Source: a virus
DNA: 39,711 nt
Direction: 5' to 3' (one strand)
IMG/VR virus record: IMGVR_UViG_3300009506_000165
Location: 1 to 39,711 of that record
The stretch's first letter is position 1. Each line of letters opens with the position of its first letter. The notes below the pieces were generated by a model. That model saw only the letters and a program-made list of their open reading frames with translations, was not told where the DNA came from and searched no databases. Both the position numbers and the translations under genes were made by a program. Positions 30,420-37,801 of the stretch are shown here, piece after piece.

Positions 30420-30440
30420 TCATCCACAACCTGTGGATAA
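30420..30440. promoter_or_regulatory. Inverted pair of DnaA boxes
   Basis: ATCCACA and TGTGGAT flank a 3-base centre (30422-30438). The right-hand box equals the consensus TTATCCACA read on the minus strand. In a genome this GC-rich, a perfect 9-base box beside iterons is unlikely by chance. Confidence 0.7.
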
Positions 30441-30465
30441 CCACTCGACACCCACGGAGAACCCC

Positions 30466-31020
30466 ATGACCACCAACCCCACCGCCATCGTCATCCCCGA
30501 CACCTGGGCCTGGACCACCGACGCCAACCAGGTCCACGCCATCGCCATCGTCATCCCCGACACCTGGGCCTGGACCACCGACGCCAACCAGGTCCACGCC
30601 ATCGCCGTCGCCACCCCCACCGGCCGAGAGCAACCCATCCTCACCGCCCGGGTCCGTGACGCCGTCGAAGGCATCCAGCTCATCCACCTCGGCTCCGTGC
30701 CCGCCACCTGGTCCGCCGGAGCTCCCTGCGGCGACATCATCGCCCTCGACCTGTGGGGCGACCCCGAACGGCCCGGACGGATCTGGGCCATCGACCGTGC
30801 CCTCAGCACCGCCCTCCGCCACGCCGACGAGGTCCACGCCAACCCGAGCACGGAGACCGGCCCGCAGAGCACCCCGGTCGTGGCCGTCACCGGCGGGGTG
30901 GCCGTCGCCTGCGTCGCCCCGGTCCTGGTGCACCCGTGGGCCCAGCCCGGCACCGAGGCGGCCATCGAGGCCCTCACCGGTGGCGCCGAGCTGGAGCCGG
31001 CCCCCGGGGCGGTGGCGTGA
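30466..31020 (+). CDS. Hypothetical protein with an exact 20-residue tandem duplication
   Basis: A 184-residue protein. Near its N-terminus the unit AIVIPDTWAWTTDANQVHAI occurs twice in tandem and is encoded by identical DNA. The rest is alpha/beta (GIQLIHLGSVPATW; GDIIALDLWGD; VVAVTGGVAVACVAPVLVH). Unrecognised. It is the first gene after the putative origin; ATG 30466 follows ACGGAGA. Confidence 0.5.
   Translation: MTTNPTAIVIPDTWAWTTDANQVHAIAIVIPDTWAWTTDANQVHAIAVATPTGREQPILTARVRDAVEGIQLIHLGSVPATWSAGAPCGDIIALDLWGDPERPGRIWAIDRALSTALRHADEVHANPSTETGPQSTPVVAVTGGVAVACVAPVLVHPWAQPGTEAAIEALTGGAELEPAPGAVA
30484..30603 (+). repeat. Perfect 60-bp tandem duplication
   Basis: 30484-30543 and 30544-30603 are identical base for base and in frame. 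The lack of any silent difference means a very recent duplication or an assembly error. Confidence 0.9.
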
Positions 31021-31394
31021 TGCCCCGCCGCATGTCGTTCTCAGCGACCACCGAGCAGATGTGGGCCGGCTCGAAGACCGTCACCCGCCGCGACCCCGCC
31101 ACGTGGCGCCACCTCACCCCCGGCGACCGGGTCGTCGCGATCGAGAAGGGCATGGGCCTCGCCGCCGGCGAGCGCCAGGTCGTGATCGGCGAAATCGAGA
31201 TCACCTCGAACGAGGTCATCCGCCTCGACGCCGGCGACGACACCGAGGCCCGCCGGGAGGGGTTCGAGTCGTGGGCCGAGTTCCTGTCGGTGTGGTACCG
31301 CCTGCACGGCGAACCGAAGCCGGGTGAGCTCGTCCGCCGGATCGAGTTCCGCCACGTCGACCAGGCCGAGCAGTTGGAGCTGGAGGCGTCGTGA
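31020..31394 (+). CDS. ASCH-domain protein
   Basis: A 124-residue protein. The order MSFSATTEQMWAGSKTVTRR, W...PGDRVVAIEKGMGL, then strand VVIGEIEITSNEVIRL, is typical of the PUA-related ASCH fold, which binds RNA or modified nucleotides. In phages, ASCH proteins may affect translation or nucleotide metabolism. ATG overlaps the preceding stop (TGATG). Confidence 0.7.
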   Translation: MPRRMSFSATTEQMWAGSKTVTRRDPATWRHLTPGDRVVAIEKGMGLAAGERQVVIGEIEITSNEVIRLDAGDDTEARREGFESWAEFLSVWYRLHGEPKPGELVRRIEFRHVDQAEQLELEAS

Positions 31395-31780
31395 TCACCG
31401 CCGCCCTCATCCTCCTCGCCACCGTCGGCGCCACCGCCGGGCTCGCCGTCCTCGTCGCCCTCCACCACCACCTCGCACACCGCCGAGACCGGTGGCGTGC
31501 CGACCAGACCGCCGACGCCGCCGTCGCCGAGAGAGCCGCCCGCCTCGCCGCCGGCCGCATCGACCAGCTCACCGCCACCGTCGCCGCCCTCAACCGGGAG
31601 ATCGCACGGAGGGACGCAGCCCTCAACCGGGCCGCCGACATCGTCGTCGACCTCGAACACCAGTTGGCCGCCGCCCGGGACACCCGGTGGGCGCTCGCCG
31701 ACATCACCGGCCCGATCGTCATCAACCGCCTCGACCGGACCATGGAACTCCCCGCGATCACCAGCGGACGCCGGCCGTGA
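31391..31780 (+). CDS. Membrane-anchored coiled-coil protein
   Basis: A 129-residue protein with an N-terminal membrane segment (residues about 2-25) followed by a His/Arg patch and a long coiled coil (residues about 35-100, AVAERAARLAAGRIDQLTATVAALNREIARRDAAL). The topology resembles small Rz-like or scaffold proteins; the position between ASCH and WhiB genes does not clarify its role. Confidence 0.55.
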   Translation: MITAALILLATVGATAGLAVLVALHHHLAHRRDRWRADQTADAAVAERAARLAAGRIDQLTATVAALNREIARRDAALNRAADIVVDLEHQLAAARDTRWALADITGPIVINRLDRTMELPAITSGRRP

Positions 31781-31859
31781 CGCCCCGCCACAGCCCCACA
31801 GCGCCCCCCTACGGGCCTCCGACACCCCGAGACGCACAGACACCCCCAGACACCACGAA

Positions 31860-31895
31860 GGGCCGGAGAGGAGCCCCTACGACCCTCCCCGGCCC
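31860..31895 (+). terminator. Hairpin before the LacI-WhiB gene
   Basis: In the 143-base gap 31781-31923, GGGCCGGAGAGG pairs with CCTCCCCGGCCC (one mismatch) around a 12-base loop. It could end the early operon. No clear promoter is seen for the next gene. Confidence 0.5.
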
Positions 31896-31923
31896 CCACG
31901 CCAACCAGACAGGACCCTACCCC

Positions 31924-32331
31924 ATGCCCACCACCACCGACATCGCCCGGGAAGCCGGCGTGTCCCGCCCCACCGTCCACAACGTCCTCCACGGCACCGG
32001 CCGCCACCTCCCCGAAACCCGGCGCCGGGTCCTCGACGCCGCCCGCCGCCTCGGCTACGGCCCGACCCGGACCGACGACGAGGCGTGGCGCACCCAGGCG
32101 GCGTGCGCCGGCCTCGACCCCGGCCTGTTCTTCCCCGACCCCGACGACCGGCGCATGCAGGCCAAGACCGCCGAGGCCAAAGCGGTCTGTCACCGCTGCC
32201 CCGTCCGGGAGCAGTGCCTGGCCTGGGCGCTCGACCACCGGATCGAGCACGGCGTGTGGGGCGGCCACTCGGCCCGGCAGCTCAAGGCCCTCGGCCCCGC
32301 CCACCGAGGCACCTCGAAGGGGGCGGCGTGA
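31924..32331 (+). CDS. LacI-type HTH fused to a WhiB-like [4Fe-4S] domain
   Basis: A 135-residue regulator. Residues 3-48 match the LacI-family DNA-binding headpiece (TDIAREAGVSRPTVHNVLHG, ETRRRVLDAARRLGYGP), including the hinge-helix region. Residues 55-116 are a complete WhiB-like domain: C61, C89, C92, C98 for the iron-sulfur cluster, then GVWGG (110-114), the turn that contacts the main sigma factor. WhiB proteins normally lack a HTH, and LacI proteins normally carry a sugar-binding domain. It may be a redox- or NO-responsive DNA-bound regulator. ATG has AGGA upstream. Confidence 0.85.
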   Translation: MPTTTDIAREAGVSRPTVHNVLHGTGRHLPETRRRVLDAARRLGYGPTRTDDEAWRTQAACAGLDPGLFFPDPDDRRMQAKTAEAKAVCHRCPVREQCLAWALDHRIEHGVWGGHSARQLKALGPAHRGTSKGAA

Positions 32332-33611
32332 CCGTCACCCACCTCACCGGCCCCGCCCTCGACGTCATCCACACCCTCCCCGACGCATCAGTCGACGCCG
32401 CCATCTGCTCCCCGCCGTTCTGGAACCTCCGGGACTACAACGGCTGCGAGGGCCAGTGGGGGAGCGAACCCACCCCAGCCGAGTTCCTCGGCAACCTCCT
32501 GGCCCTCGCCTGCGAGATCCGCAGGGTCCTCACCCCGCACGGCTCCCTCGTGCTCGAACTCGGCGACACCTACGCCGGATCGGGTGGCGCTGGCGGCGAC
32601 TACGCCGAGGGCGGGCTCCGTGACGGGCAGCGCCGGTTCAACGGGTCAGCGGCCCGGGCCCGGGCGCACACCGGCTGCCCGCCGGCGAAGTCGGCGTGCT
32701 TCACCCCGGAACTGTTCGGCGCCAGCCTCGCCTACGGCCGGAACCTCCTCGATCCCGACATGGTGTTCGAGCCGTGGATCGTGCGGAACAAGATCACGTG
32801 GGCGAGGAGCAACCCGCCGGTCGGTGCGTTGGGCGACAAGTTCCGGCCGGCGTCGTCGCTGATCACGGTGGCGTGCACGTCCCGGACCCGGTGGTTCGAC
32901 CTCGACGCCGTGCGGACCGCGAACCCACGCGTCGCCGAGACGCAGGCCCAGCACCGCCGCCAGCCCTGCCGTGGAGGCGAGCGGGAGACGAACGACGTCA
33001 TCCGTCAGGACCCCGCCGGCGCCCCGCCGCTCGATCACTGGTGGGACGAACCCGACCCCGACCCCGACCTCGCCTGGCTCGTCAACACCCAAGGCAGCAA
33101 CCTGGCCCACTACGCCATGTGGCCACCCCGGCTCGCCGAGCGCCTGATCCTGTCGATGGCACCGGAGCGGGTGTGCCGCACCTGCGGGGAACCATCGAGA
33201 CGGATCGTCGGGCCGGCGGAGTACCAGCCGTCCAGCCACTACCGGGGCGGCGCCCACGACGCGATGAGCGCCGGGGAGCGGGTGACGGACGATGCGGGTG
33301 TCAACCAGTGGCGGAAGGGCAGCCAGGCCAACACCAGCGTCACCCGCCACGCACCGACCATCGGCTGGTCCGATTGCGGCCACGACGACTGGCGGCCCGG
33401 CGTCGTCCTCGACCCGTTCGCCGGAGCCGGAACCACCCTCGCCGTAGCGGACATCCACGGCCGGGACGCCATCGGCATCGACCTCGACCCCGCCAACCGG
33501 GCTCTCTACGAACCCCGCTACGAGCAGTGCTGGCGATCACTGGGCCGGACCGGGGCGTCACCCGTCACCGAACACGGCGAACAGCTCGACCTGCTCGGAG
33601 GTGTGGCGTGA
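32328..33611 (+). CDS. DNA methyltransferase, beta class (N4-cytosine or N6-adenine)
   Basis: A 427-residue enzyme. Catalytic motif IV CSPPFWNLRDY lies at 27-37 and the AdoMet motif I DPFAGAGTT at about 361-369; this IV-then-I order defines the beta class. SPPF favours N4-cytosine but N6-adenine is possible. A CRTCGEP...DCGHDD segment suggests a zinc-bound target-recognition part. No restriction gene lies beside it, so its job is probably to protect phage DNA. GTG start overlaps the WhiB gene stop. Confidence 0.8.
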   Translation: MTVTHLTGPALDVIHTLPDASVDAAICSPPFWNLRDYNGCEGQWGSEPTPAEFLGNLLALACEIRRVLTPHGSLVLELGDTYAGSGGAGGDYAEGGLRDGQRRFNGSAARARAHTGCPPAKSACFTPELFGASLAYGRNLLDPDMVFEPWIVRNKITWARSNPPVGALGDKFRPASSLITVACTSRTRWFDLDAVRTANPRVAETQAQHRRQPCRGGERETNDVIRQDPAGAPPLDHWWDEPDPDPDLAWLVNTQGSNLAHYAMWPPRLAERLILSMAPERVCRTCGEPSRRIVGPAEYQPSSHYRGGAHDAMSAGERVTDDAGVNQWRKGSQANTSVTRHAPTIGWSDCGHDDWRPGVVLDPFAGAGTTLAVADIHGRDAIGIDLDPANRALYEPRYEQCWRSLGRTGASPVTEHGEQLDLLGGVA

Positions 33612-33722
33612 CCGACTGGCCCACCCTCGACGCCCAGCTCACCATCCACGACGAGCTCGGAGACTGGCCCTGGACACGCCTCCTCGACCTGTTCTGCTGT
33701 GCCGGTGCGCTACAGTACGAGT
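33608..33722 (+). pseudogene. 5' fragment of a cytosine-C5 methyltransferase gene
   Basis: A GTG overlapping the previous stop starts TDWPTLDAQLTIHDELGDWPWTRLLDLFCCAGA, which ends in a near-copy of methyltransferase motif I (DLFCGAGG). The frame then runs through the HNH gene as noise. The fragment looks like the original start of the methyltransferase gene cut off by an insertion; the functional copy begins again at 34288. Confidence 0.55.
33711..33722 (+). promoter_or_regulatory. -10-only promoter of the HNH gene
   Basis: TACAGT (33711-33716) lies six bases before the ATG at 33723, the same spacing as at 14988 and 20693. No -35 match is visible. It would allow the inserted gene to be expressed from a leaderless message. 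Confidence 0.4.
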
Positions 33723-34277
33723 ATGGCTATGACAATAGAATGCGGGTACTGCGGGCGCACCGTCCCCGCCCAGCGGACCACCAAGAAGTTCTGTTCGGCC
33801 AGATGCGCTCAGAGGAAAGCCAGGGGGTGGCCGAAGAAGCGCTCCTGCCGACACTGCGGCGCCGAATTCGAGGTCCGCTCCCGAGGAGATGCCAACCGAC
33901 AGCACTGCTCTCGCCAGTGTGCGAAGAATCACAACTCCAAGCGCATCAGCACCTGGAAGTCAGAAAATCCGGATGCGATGAAGCGCTACAACCAGAACCG
34001 CAAGACCAAGGATCCGCTGGTTTGGAAAAAGCAGCATCGCGCCACCCGCATGAAGATCCTGAATCTACTCGGGGCAAAGTGCGTTGTCTGTGGTGTGGAG
34101 AACCCCCTCTGGCTCCACGTGGACTTCATCCCAACACAGCGCAACGAGCAGTACAGGCACCCGCGACATCTCGCTTTCGTTCGACGCAACCCAGACTTGT
34201 TCCGGGTCCTTTGCGCCAACCACCACTACGAACTCACCTTGAGCGGGGCCATCGAGGGGAGCGACATCACGCAGTAG
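33723..34277 (+). CDS. HNH endonuclease with N-terminal zinc fingers (probable homing endonuclease)
   Basis: A 184-residue protein. Two Cys4 zinc knuckles (CGYC...CSARC and CRHC...CSRQC) are followed by a basic linker and a C-terminal HNH domain: CVVC, LHVDFIP, HLAFVRRNPDLFRVLCANHH. The first His-pair position reads HVD, slightly atypical. GC and codon choice are clearly lower than in the neighbours, marking recent transfer. It sits between two copies of methyltransferase motif I. ATG 33723 chosen; 33729 is an alternative. Confidence 0.75.
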   Translation: MAMTIECGYCGRTVPAQRTTKKFCSARCAQRKARGWPKKRSCRHCGAEFEVRSRGDANRQHCSRQCAKNHNSKRISTWKSENPDAMKRYNQNRKTKDPLVWKKQHRATRMKILNLLGAKCVVCGVENPLWLHVDFIPTQRNEQYRHPRHLAFVRRNPDLFRVLCANHHYELTLSGAIEGSDITQ

Positions 34278-34287
34278 TTGGTGGGCC

Positions 34288-34965
34288 ATGAGCCGCCGAC
34301 CCGTCTTGCTGGATCTCTTTTCGGGAGCCGGCGGTGCTGGCATGGGCTACCACTTGGCCGGGTTCGACGTCGTCGGCGTCGACATCCACCCGCAGCCCAA
34401 CTACCCGTTCCCGTTCATCCAGGCCGACGCTCTCCGCCCACCGGTCGACCTCACGGCGTTCGACGCCATCCACGCCTCACCGCCCTGCCAGCGGTACTCC
34501 ATCGCCAACAACATCCACGGCCGCGACGACCACCCGGATCTGATCGCCCCAACCCGGGAGCTCGTGGTTGCGGCGGGGCTCCCCTACGTGATCGAGAACG
34601 TGCCGGGGGCGCCGCTCGTCAACCCCTACACGATCTGCGGCAGGGCGCTCGGGATCGGCGTCAAGCGACACCGCCACTTCGAGACCAACGTTGCGCTGCT
34701 GGTTCCCCCCTGCCCGCATGGCCATCCCGGTGACTGGCTCACCGTGTTCGGCAACACCGTCCTCACTCGGGGGCACGTGATCGGCAAGGCGAAGGGCGGC
34801 GGGAACCGCATCCACCGAGACCACGTCGGTGTCGAACGGGGCAGGGAGGCAATGTGCATCGACTGGATGACCCGTGCCGAGCTGTCCCAGGCGATCCCCC
34901 CCCCTTACACCGAGCTCATCGGGTCCCAGCTGCTGGGAACGATTCGAGAGGGGATAGCGGCGTGA
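34288..34965 (+). CDS. Cytosine-C5 DNA methyltransferase
   Basis: A 225-residue enzyme, short for the family. Motif I LLDLFSGAGGAGMGYHLAGF (7-26), motif II VDI, catalytic motif IV SPPCQRYS (C67), motif VI ENVPGA (about 102), RHRHFE (motif VIII) and C-terminal motifs IX/X near TELIGSQLL. The target-recognition region is minimal. The first 20 codons have lower GC than the rest, as if recoded or imported with the HNH gene. It may mask phage DNA from restriction. Confidence 0.85.
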   Translation: MSRRPVLLDLFSGAGGAGMGYHLAGFDVVGVDIHPQPNYPFPFIQADALRPPVDLTAFDAIHASPPCQRYSIANNIHGRDDHPDLIAPTRELVVAAGLPYVIENVPGAPLVNPYTICGRALGIGVKRHRHFETNVALLVPPCPHGHPGDWLTVFGNTVLTRGHVIGKAKGGGNRIHRDHVGVERGREAMCIDWMTRAELSQAIPPPYTELIGSQLLGTIREGIAA

Positions 34966-35291
34966 CCTCCGAGATCCACGCTTCGGTGTCGGCTGCTCTG
35001 GCCCTGGCCGTCGACCGGGCGACCCAGGCCGCCACCCCCGCCAAGGCGCTCACGGCGGCGTGGGGCGCGATGCATCACCACCCCGACCTGATCCGCCTGG
35101 GCCAGTCGCCCGACGACCCGTACCCCCAGGCGATCGGGGCGGCGTTCCGTGCGTGGTGCACCGCCGAGGGGTTCGACGCTCACCCGTCGGGCCTGGGTGC
35201 CGTGCTGCGTCGCCGGCACTCGTCGGTGGCCGCCATCGTCGAGGGCTTGGAGCGGGCCGTGAAGCTCCACGCCGGGGAGGCGGCCGGGTGA
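34962..35291 (+). CDS. Hypothetical helical protein between methyltransferase and WhiB genes
   Basis: A 109-residue helical protein (SVSAALALAVDRATQAATPAKALTAAWGAM; AIGAAFRAWCTAEGF; LRRRHSSVAAIVEGLERAVKL). Unrecognised. GTG start and stop both overlap neighbours by 4 bases. Confidence 0.5.
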   Translation: MTSEIHASVSAALALAVDRATQAATPAKALTAAWGAMHHHPDLIRLGQSPDDPYPQAIGAAFRAWCTAEGFDAHPSGLGAVLRRRHSSVAAIVEGLERAVKLHAGEAAG

Positions 35292-35716
35292 CCGCAGCCC
35301 CCACCCGCACCGAACTCGCCGACCGGGCCGGGCTGTCGACCCCCACCGTCGACCGGCTCCTCGACGGCCGGATCGGGCACCCCGACACCGTCCGCCTGAT
35401 CTGCGCCATCATCACCGCTGCCCTCACCCCCGCACCGGCACCGCCCCCGGCACCAACCCCCGCCGTGGTCCGGATCCGGCCCGGGGACACGTGGCGCCTC
35501 GACGCTGCCTGCCGGGACATGGGGCCCGCCGTGTTCTACCCCAGGGGCCGGGACTGGGACGCCCAGGTCGCCGACGCCCGACGGGTCTGCCGGTCCTGCC
35601 CGGTCCGGGAGCAGTGCGGCGACCACGCCGACACGGTCGGCGAGACCCACGGGATCTGGGGTGGCGAGGAACGGGACGTCTTCCGAGGTGGCCGACGCAC
35701 CAAGGGGGCAGCGTGA
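35288..35716 (+). CDS. Second HTH-WhiB fusion regulator
   Basis: A 142-residue protein. Residues about 7-45 form an XRE/IclR-like helix-turn-helix (TRTELADRAGLSTPTVDRLLDGRIG). A Pro/Ala linker (46-60) joins a WhiB-like domain with C75, C101, C104, C110 and GIWGG at 122-126. It shares CPVREQC with the protein at 31924, but its HTH is of another family, so two fusions seem to have arisen separately. GTG start overlaps the previous stop. Probably controls phage or host promoters through the host sigma factor. Confidence 0.8.
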   Translation: MTAAPTRTELADRAGLSTPTVDRLLDGRIGHPDTVRLICAIITAALTPAPAPPPAPTPAVVRIRPGDTWRLDAACRDMGPAVFYPRGRDWDAQVADARRVCRSCPVREQCGDHADTVGETHGIWGGEERDVFRGGRRTKGAA

Positions 35717-36015
35717 CCACCCCGATGGACCGCCTCCACGACTGGGACACCTGGACCGAGTGGGCGCCGGCCGACAACGACCTGCCACCCACCGAGCCAG
35801 ACCCGGACGACTACGCACCCTGGTGGGACACCGAACCCGAGGTCGACGAACCCCACCCCGACATGGAGGGCTACATCTGCTCCGCCGGGTGGGCCCACGT
35901 CACCCACTACCGGGACCCGGTGCCACCGGTCGGCCTGGCCCGCCTCCCGCTGGGGTCCCTGCCCTACGTGACCGAGATCGACGCCGCCGTGGTGGCGGCA
36001 GAAGGAGACACCTGA
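35713..36015 (+). CDS. Acidic Trp-rich hypothetical protein
   Basis: A 100-residue very acidic protein (WDTWTEWAPADNDLPPTEPDPDDYAPWWDTEPEVDEPHPD) that could mimic DNA charge. A short strand region follows (AGWAHVTHYRDPVPPVGLARLPLG). Unrecognised; an anti-restriction or inhibitor role is only a guess. GTG start overlaps the WhiB stop. Confidence 0.45.
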   Translation: MTTPMDRLHDWDTWTEWAPADNDLPPTEPDPDDYAPWWDTEPEVDEPHPDMEGYICSAGWAHVTHYRDPVPPVGLARLPLGSLPYVTEIDAAVVAAEGDT

Positions 36016-36419
36016 TGGAACCAGACGAAGCCGAGACCATCGCCCAGGCCTTCCACGAGGCCTACGAACGCCTCGCACCCGACTACGGCTACGAGACCCG
36101 TGAAGCGACCGCTGTGCCGTGGAACGACGTCCCGGACAACAACCGGTGGCTCATGACCGCCGTCGCCAGGGACCTCATCGATCGGGCCGTCATCACGCCC
36201 CTCGGAGAGCACCCACCGGAGCACCCGGACGACACCGTCATCCCCACGAGGCCCAGCGTCGGTGAACGAGTCCGCGACCTCGTGACCATGGCCCTGACCA
36301 CCGACGGCGAACGCCACAAGCAGTGGTACCTGGAGCAGATTGCCGATCTGGTGCTGTCCCCGTTCGAGCGGGAGCACTTCGAGGCCGAGTACGACTACGA
36401 ACCGGGGATCGCACCGTGA
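36015..36419 (+). CDS. Hypothetical helical protein upstream of the endolysin
   Basis: A 134-residue acidic helical protein (EAETIAQAFHEAYERLAPDYGYE; RDLIDRAVITPLG; QWYLEQIADLVLSPFEREHFEAEYDYE). Unrecognised. ATG overlaps the previous stop and its stop overlaps the endolysin GTG. Confidence 0.5.
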   Translation: MEPDEAETIAQAFHEAYERLAPDYGYETREATAVPWNDVPDNNRWLMTAVARDLIDRAVITPLGEHPPEHPDDTVIPTRPSVGERVRDLVTMALTTDGERHKQWYLEQIADLVLSPFEREHFEAEYDYEPGIAP

Positions 36420-37246
36420 GCCGCGTCTACCTCGAGGACCACCCACCGGCCCGGTCCCAGTACCGGAACCCGCGCCGGGCCGCCGTGACCGGCGCCGTCG
36501 TGGTCCACACCGCCGAGGTGGAGGCCGACACCACCCTCCCCGATCGGGGGGCCGAGGCCGTCGCCGCGTTCATCGCCTCCCGCACCGACGGGCCCGGCTC
36601 CTACCACACCGTCGTCGACTCCGACACCATCGTCCGGGTCGGCCGGTACGAGTGGGAGATGTTCCACGAGGGCACCGGCGGTAACCGCTGGTCCCTCGGC
36701 CTGTCGTTCGCGTGCAAGGCCGAGCAGTGGCCGACCCTGCCCGACCGGTGGTTCGTCGGGGCGCTCCGAAACGGCGCCACCGAGGCCGCCAACATGGCCC
36801 GCTGGGTGAAGAGCACCGTCGGCGTCGTCGTCCCCGGACGCCGGATCACCGCCGCCGAGTACCGGGCCGGGAAACCCGGGTTCGTGGGTCACGGCGAGCT
36901 CGACCCCGGCCGTCGTTCGGACCCCGGCCTCGATTTCCCCTGGGGCAAGTTCCTCGCCTACTTCGGCGCCGAGATGGCATCCCCACCAGTCGTAATCCCA
37001 CCAACAGAGGAGGACCTCATGGGCATCTACCACGAGGCAATGGAAGACGTCGCAGACCTCTACAAGGCCTACCGCGAAACCGAGATCACCCAGCGGGACC
37101 GGGGGATCTGGGGTCGGGACCTGGCCCGCAAGGTCATCGCCCTGCGCCAGGACCCCGCCCCCACGATCGAGTTCGTCGAGCTGTACCTCCGGGAGGAGTA
37201 CGAGGCCGACCCGAAGGGCCCCAAGACCCCGAAGGCGGCCGGGTGA
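36416..37246 (+). CDS. Endolysin, N-acetylmuramoyl-L-alanine amidase
   Basis: A 276-residue enzyme that cleaves the bond between muramic acid and the peptide stem. The amidase_2/PGRP domain spans about 15-190: zinc ligands are likely H in VVVHTAEVE, H in VGHGELDPG and D in RRSDPG, with SYHTVVDSD as the central strand. The C-terminal 80 residues (helical, EDVADLYKAYRETEITQRDRGIWGRDLARKVIAL) may bind the wall. No signal peptide, so it needs a holin. GTG start overlaps the previous stop. Confidence 0.85.
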   Translation: MSRVYLEDHPPARSQYRNPRRAAVTGAVVVHTAEVEADTTLPDRGAEAVAAFIASRTDGPGSYHTVVDSDTIVRVGRYEWEMFHEGTGGNRWSLGLSFACKAEQWPTLPDRWFVGALRNGATEAANMARWVKSTVGVVVPGRRITAAEYRAGKPGFVGHGELDPGRRSDPGLDFPWGKFLAYFGAEMASPPVVIPPTEEDLMGIYHEAMEDVADLYKAYRETEITQRDRGIWGRDLARKVIALRQDPAPTIEFVELYLREEYEADPKGPKTPKAAG

Positions 37247-37506
37247 GCACCGTCGATCAGATGATGGCCGCCGTCGCAGACTGCGCCGACGAGACCCCCC
37301 ACGGGGCCCGGATCGGGGTGATCATGGCCCAGCTCGAACAAGCCCGCGAAGCGCTCTACGCCGACACTGCCCTGATGGGCACGTTGGAGGGCGCCCTGGC
37401 CGCTGGGGACGTGTCCCGGGTCGTGATTGACCTCACGTCGGTCACGCTCCGCCTCATCGACCTCGAATCCACCCTCGGAGCGGACCGGGAGGACACCGAT
37501 GGCTGA
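37243..37506 (+). CDS. Hypothetical helical protein after the endolysin
   Basis: An 87-residue helical protein (VDQMMAAVADCADE; IGVIMAQLEQAREALYADTALMGTLEGALAAG). Unrecognised. GTG start overlaps the endolysin stop, so it may help lysis or simply be a co-transcribed small gene. Confidence 0.5.
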   Translation: MSTVDQMMAAVADCADETPHGARIGVIMAQLEQAREALYADTALMGTLEGALAAGDVSRVVIDLTSVTLRLIDLESTLGADREDTDG

Positions 37507-37801
37507 CCCCGGTGCCGGCATCACACTCGACGAGCTGTGGGAACGGGTCCCCGGCGCCACCGCCGACGACCTCGACCGGTGGCGGACGGAACTGGACCAG
37601 CGGGCCGCCCAGGCCGAGATCGACATCAGCAACGCTCAACTCGCTGGGGGTCAAGCCGGCCACGTGGTCGTCGTCCTCCCCAAGCACGAGATGACCCCGA
37701 CCGAGGCCGTCGTGCACGCCACCTGGCTCATCCTCGTCGCCGAGGCCGCCGACCCCGACCTCGACGTCGAAGCGATCCGGCGGGCGGTGCTGGAGTCGTG
37801 A
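37499..37801 (+). CDS. Hypothetical protein of the lysis unit
   Basis: A 100-residue protein: helical first half (TLDELWERVPGATADDLDRWRTELDQRAAQAEIDI), then a strand-helix part (HVVVVLPKHEMTPTEAVVHATWLILVAEAA). Unrecognised. Overlaps the preceding gene by 8 bases. Confidence 0.5.
   Translation: MADPGAGITLDELWERVPGATADDLDRWRTELDQRAAQAEIDISNAQLAGGQAGHVVVVLPKHEMTPTEAVVHATWLILVAEAADPDLDVEAIRRAVLES

Larger units (their letters stand above)
30237..30440. other. Putative replication origin
   Basis: The iteron array is followed by a head-to-head pair of DnaA boxes: TCATCCACA (30420-30428, 8 of 9 matches) and TGTGGATAA (30432-30440, a perfect box on the minus strand). Iterons, DnaA boxes and an adjacent RepA-like ATPase are the standard parts of a plasmid-type origin. 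An AT-rich unwinding region is not obvious; the least GC-rich stretch is 30401-30450. Confidence 0.7.
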
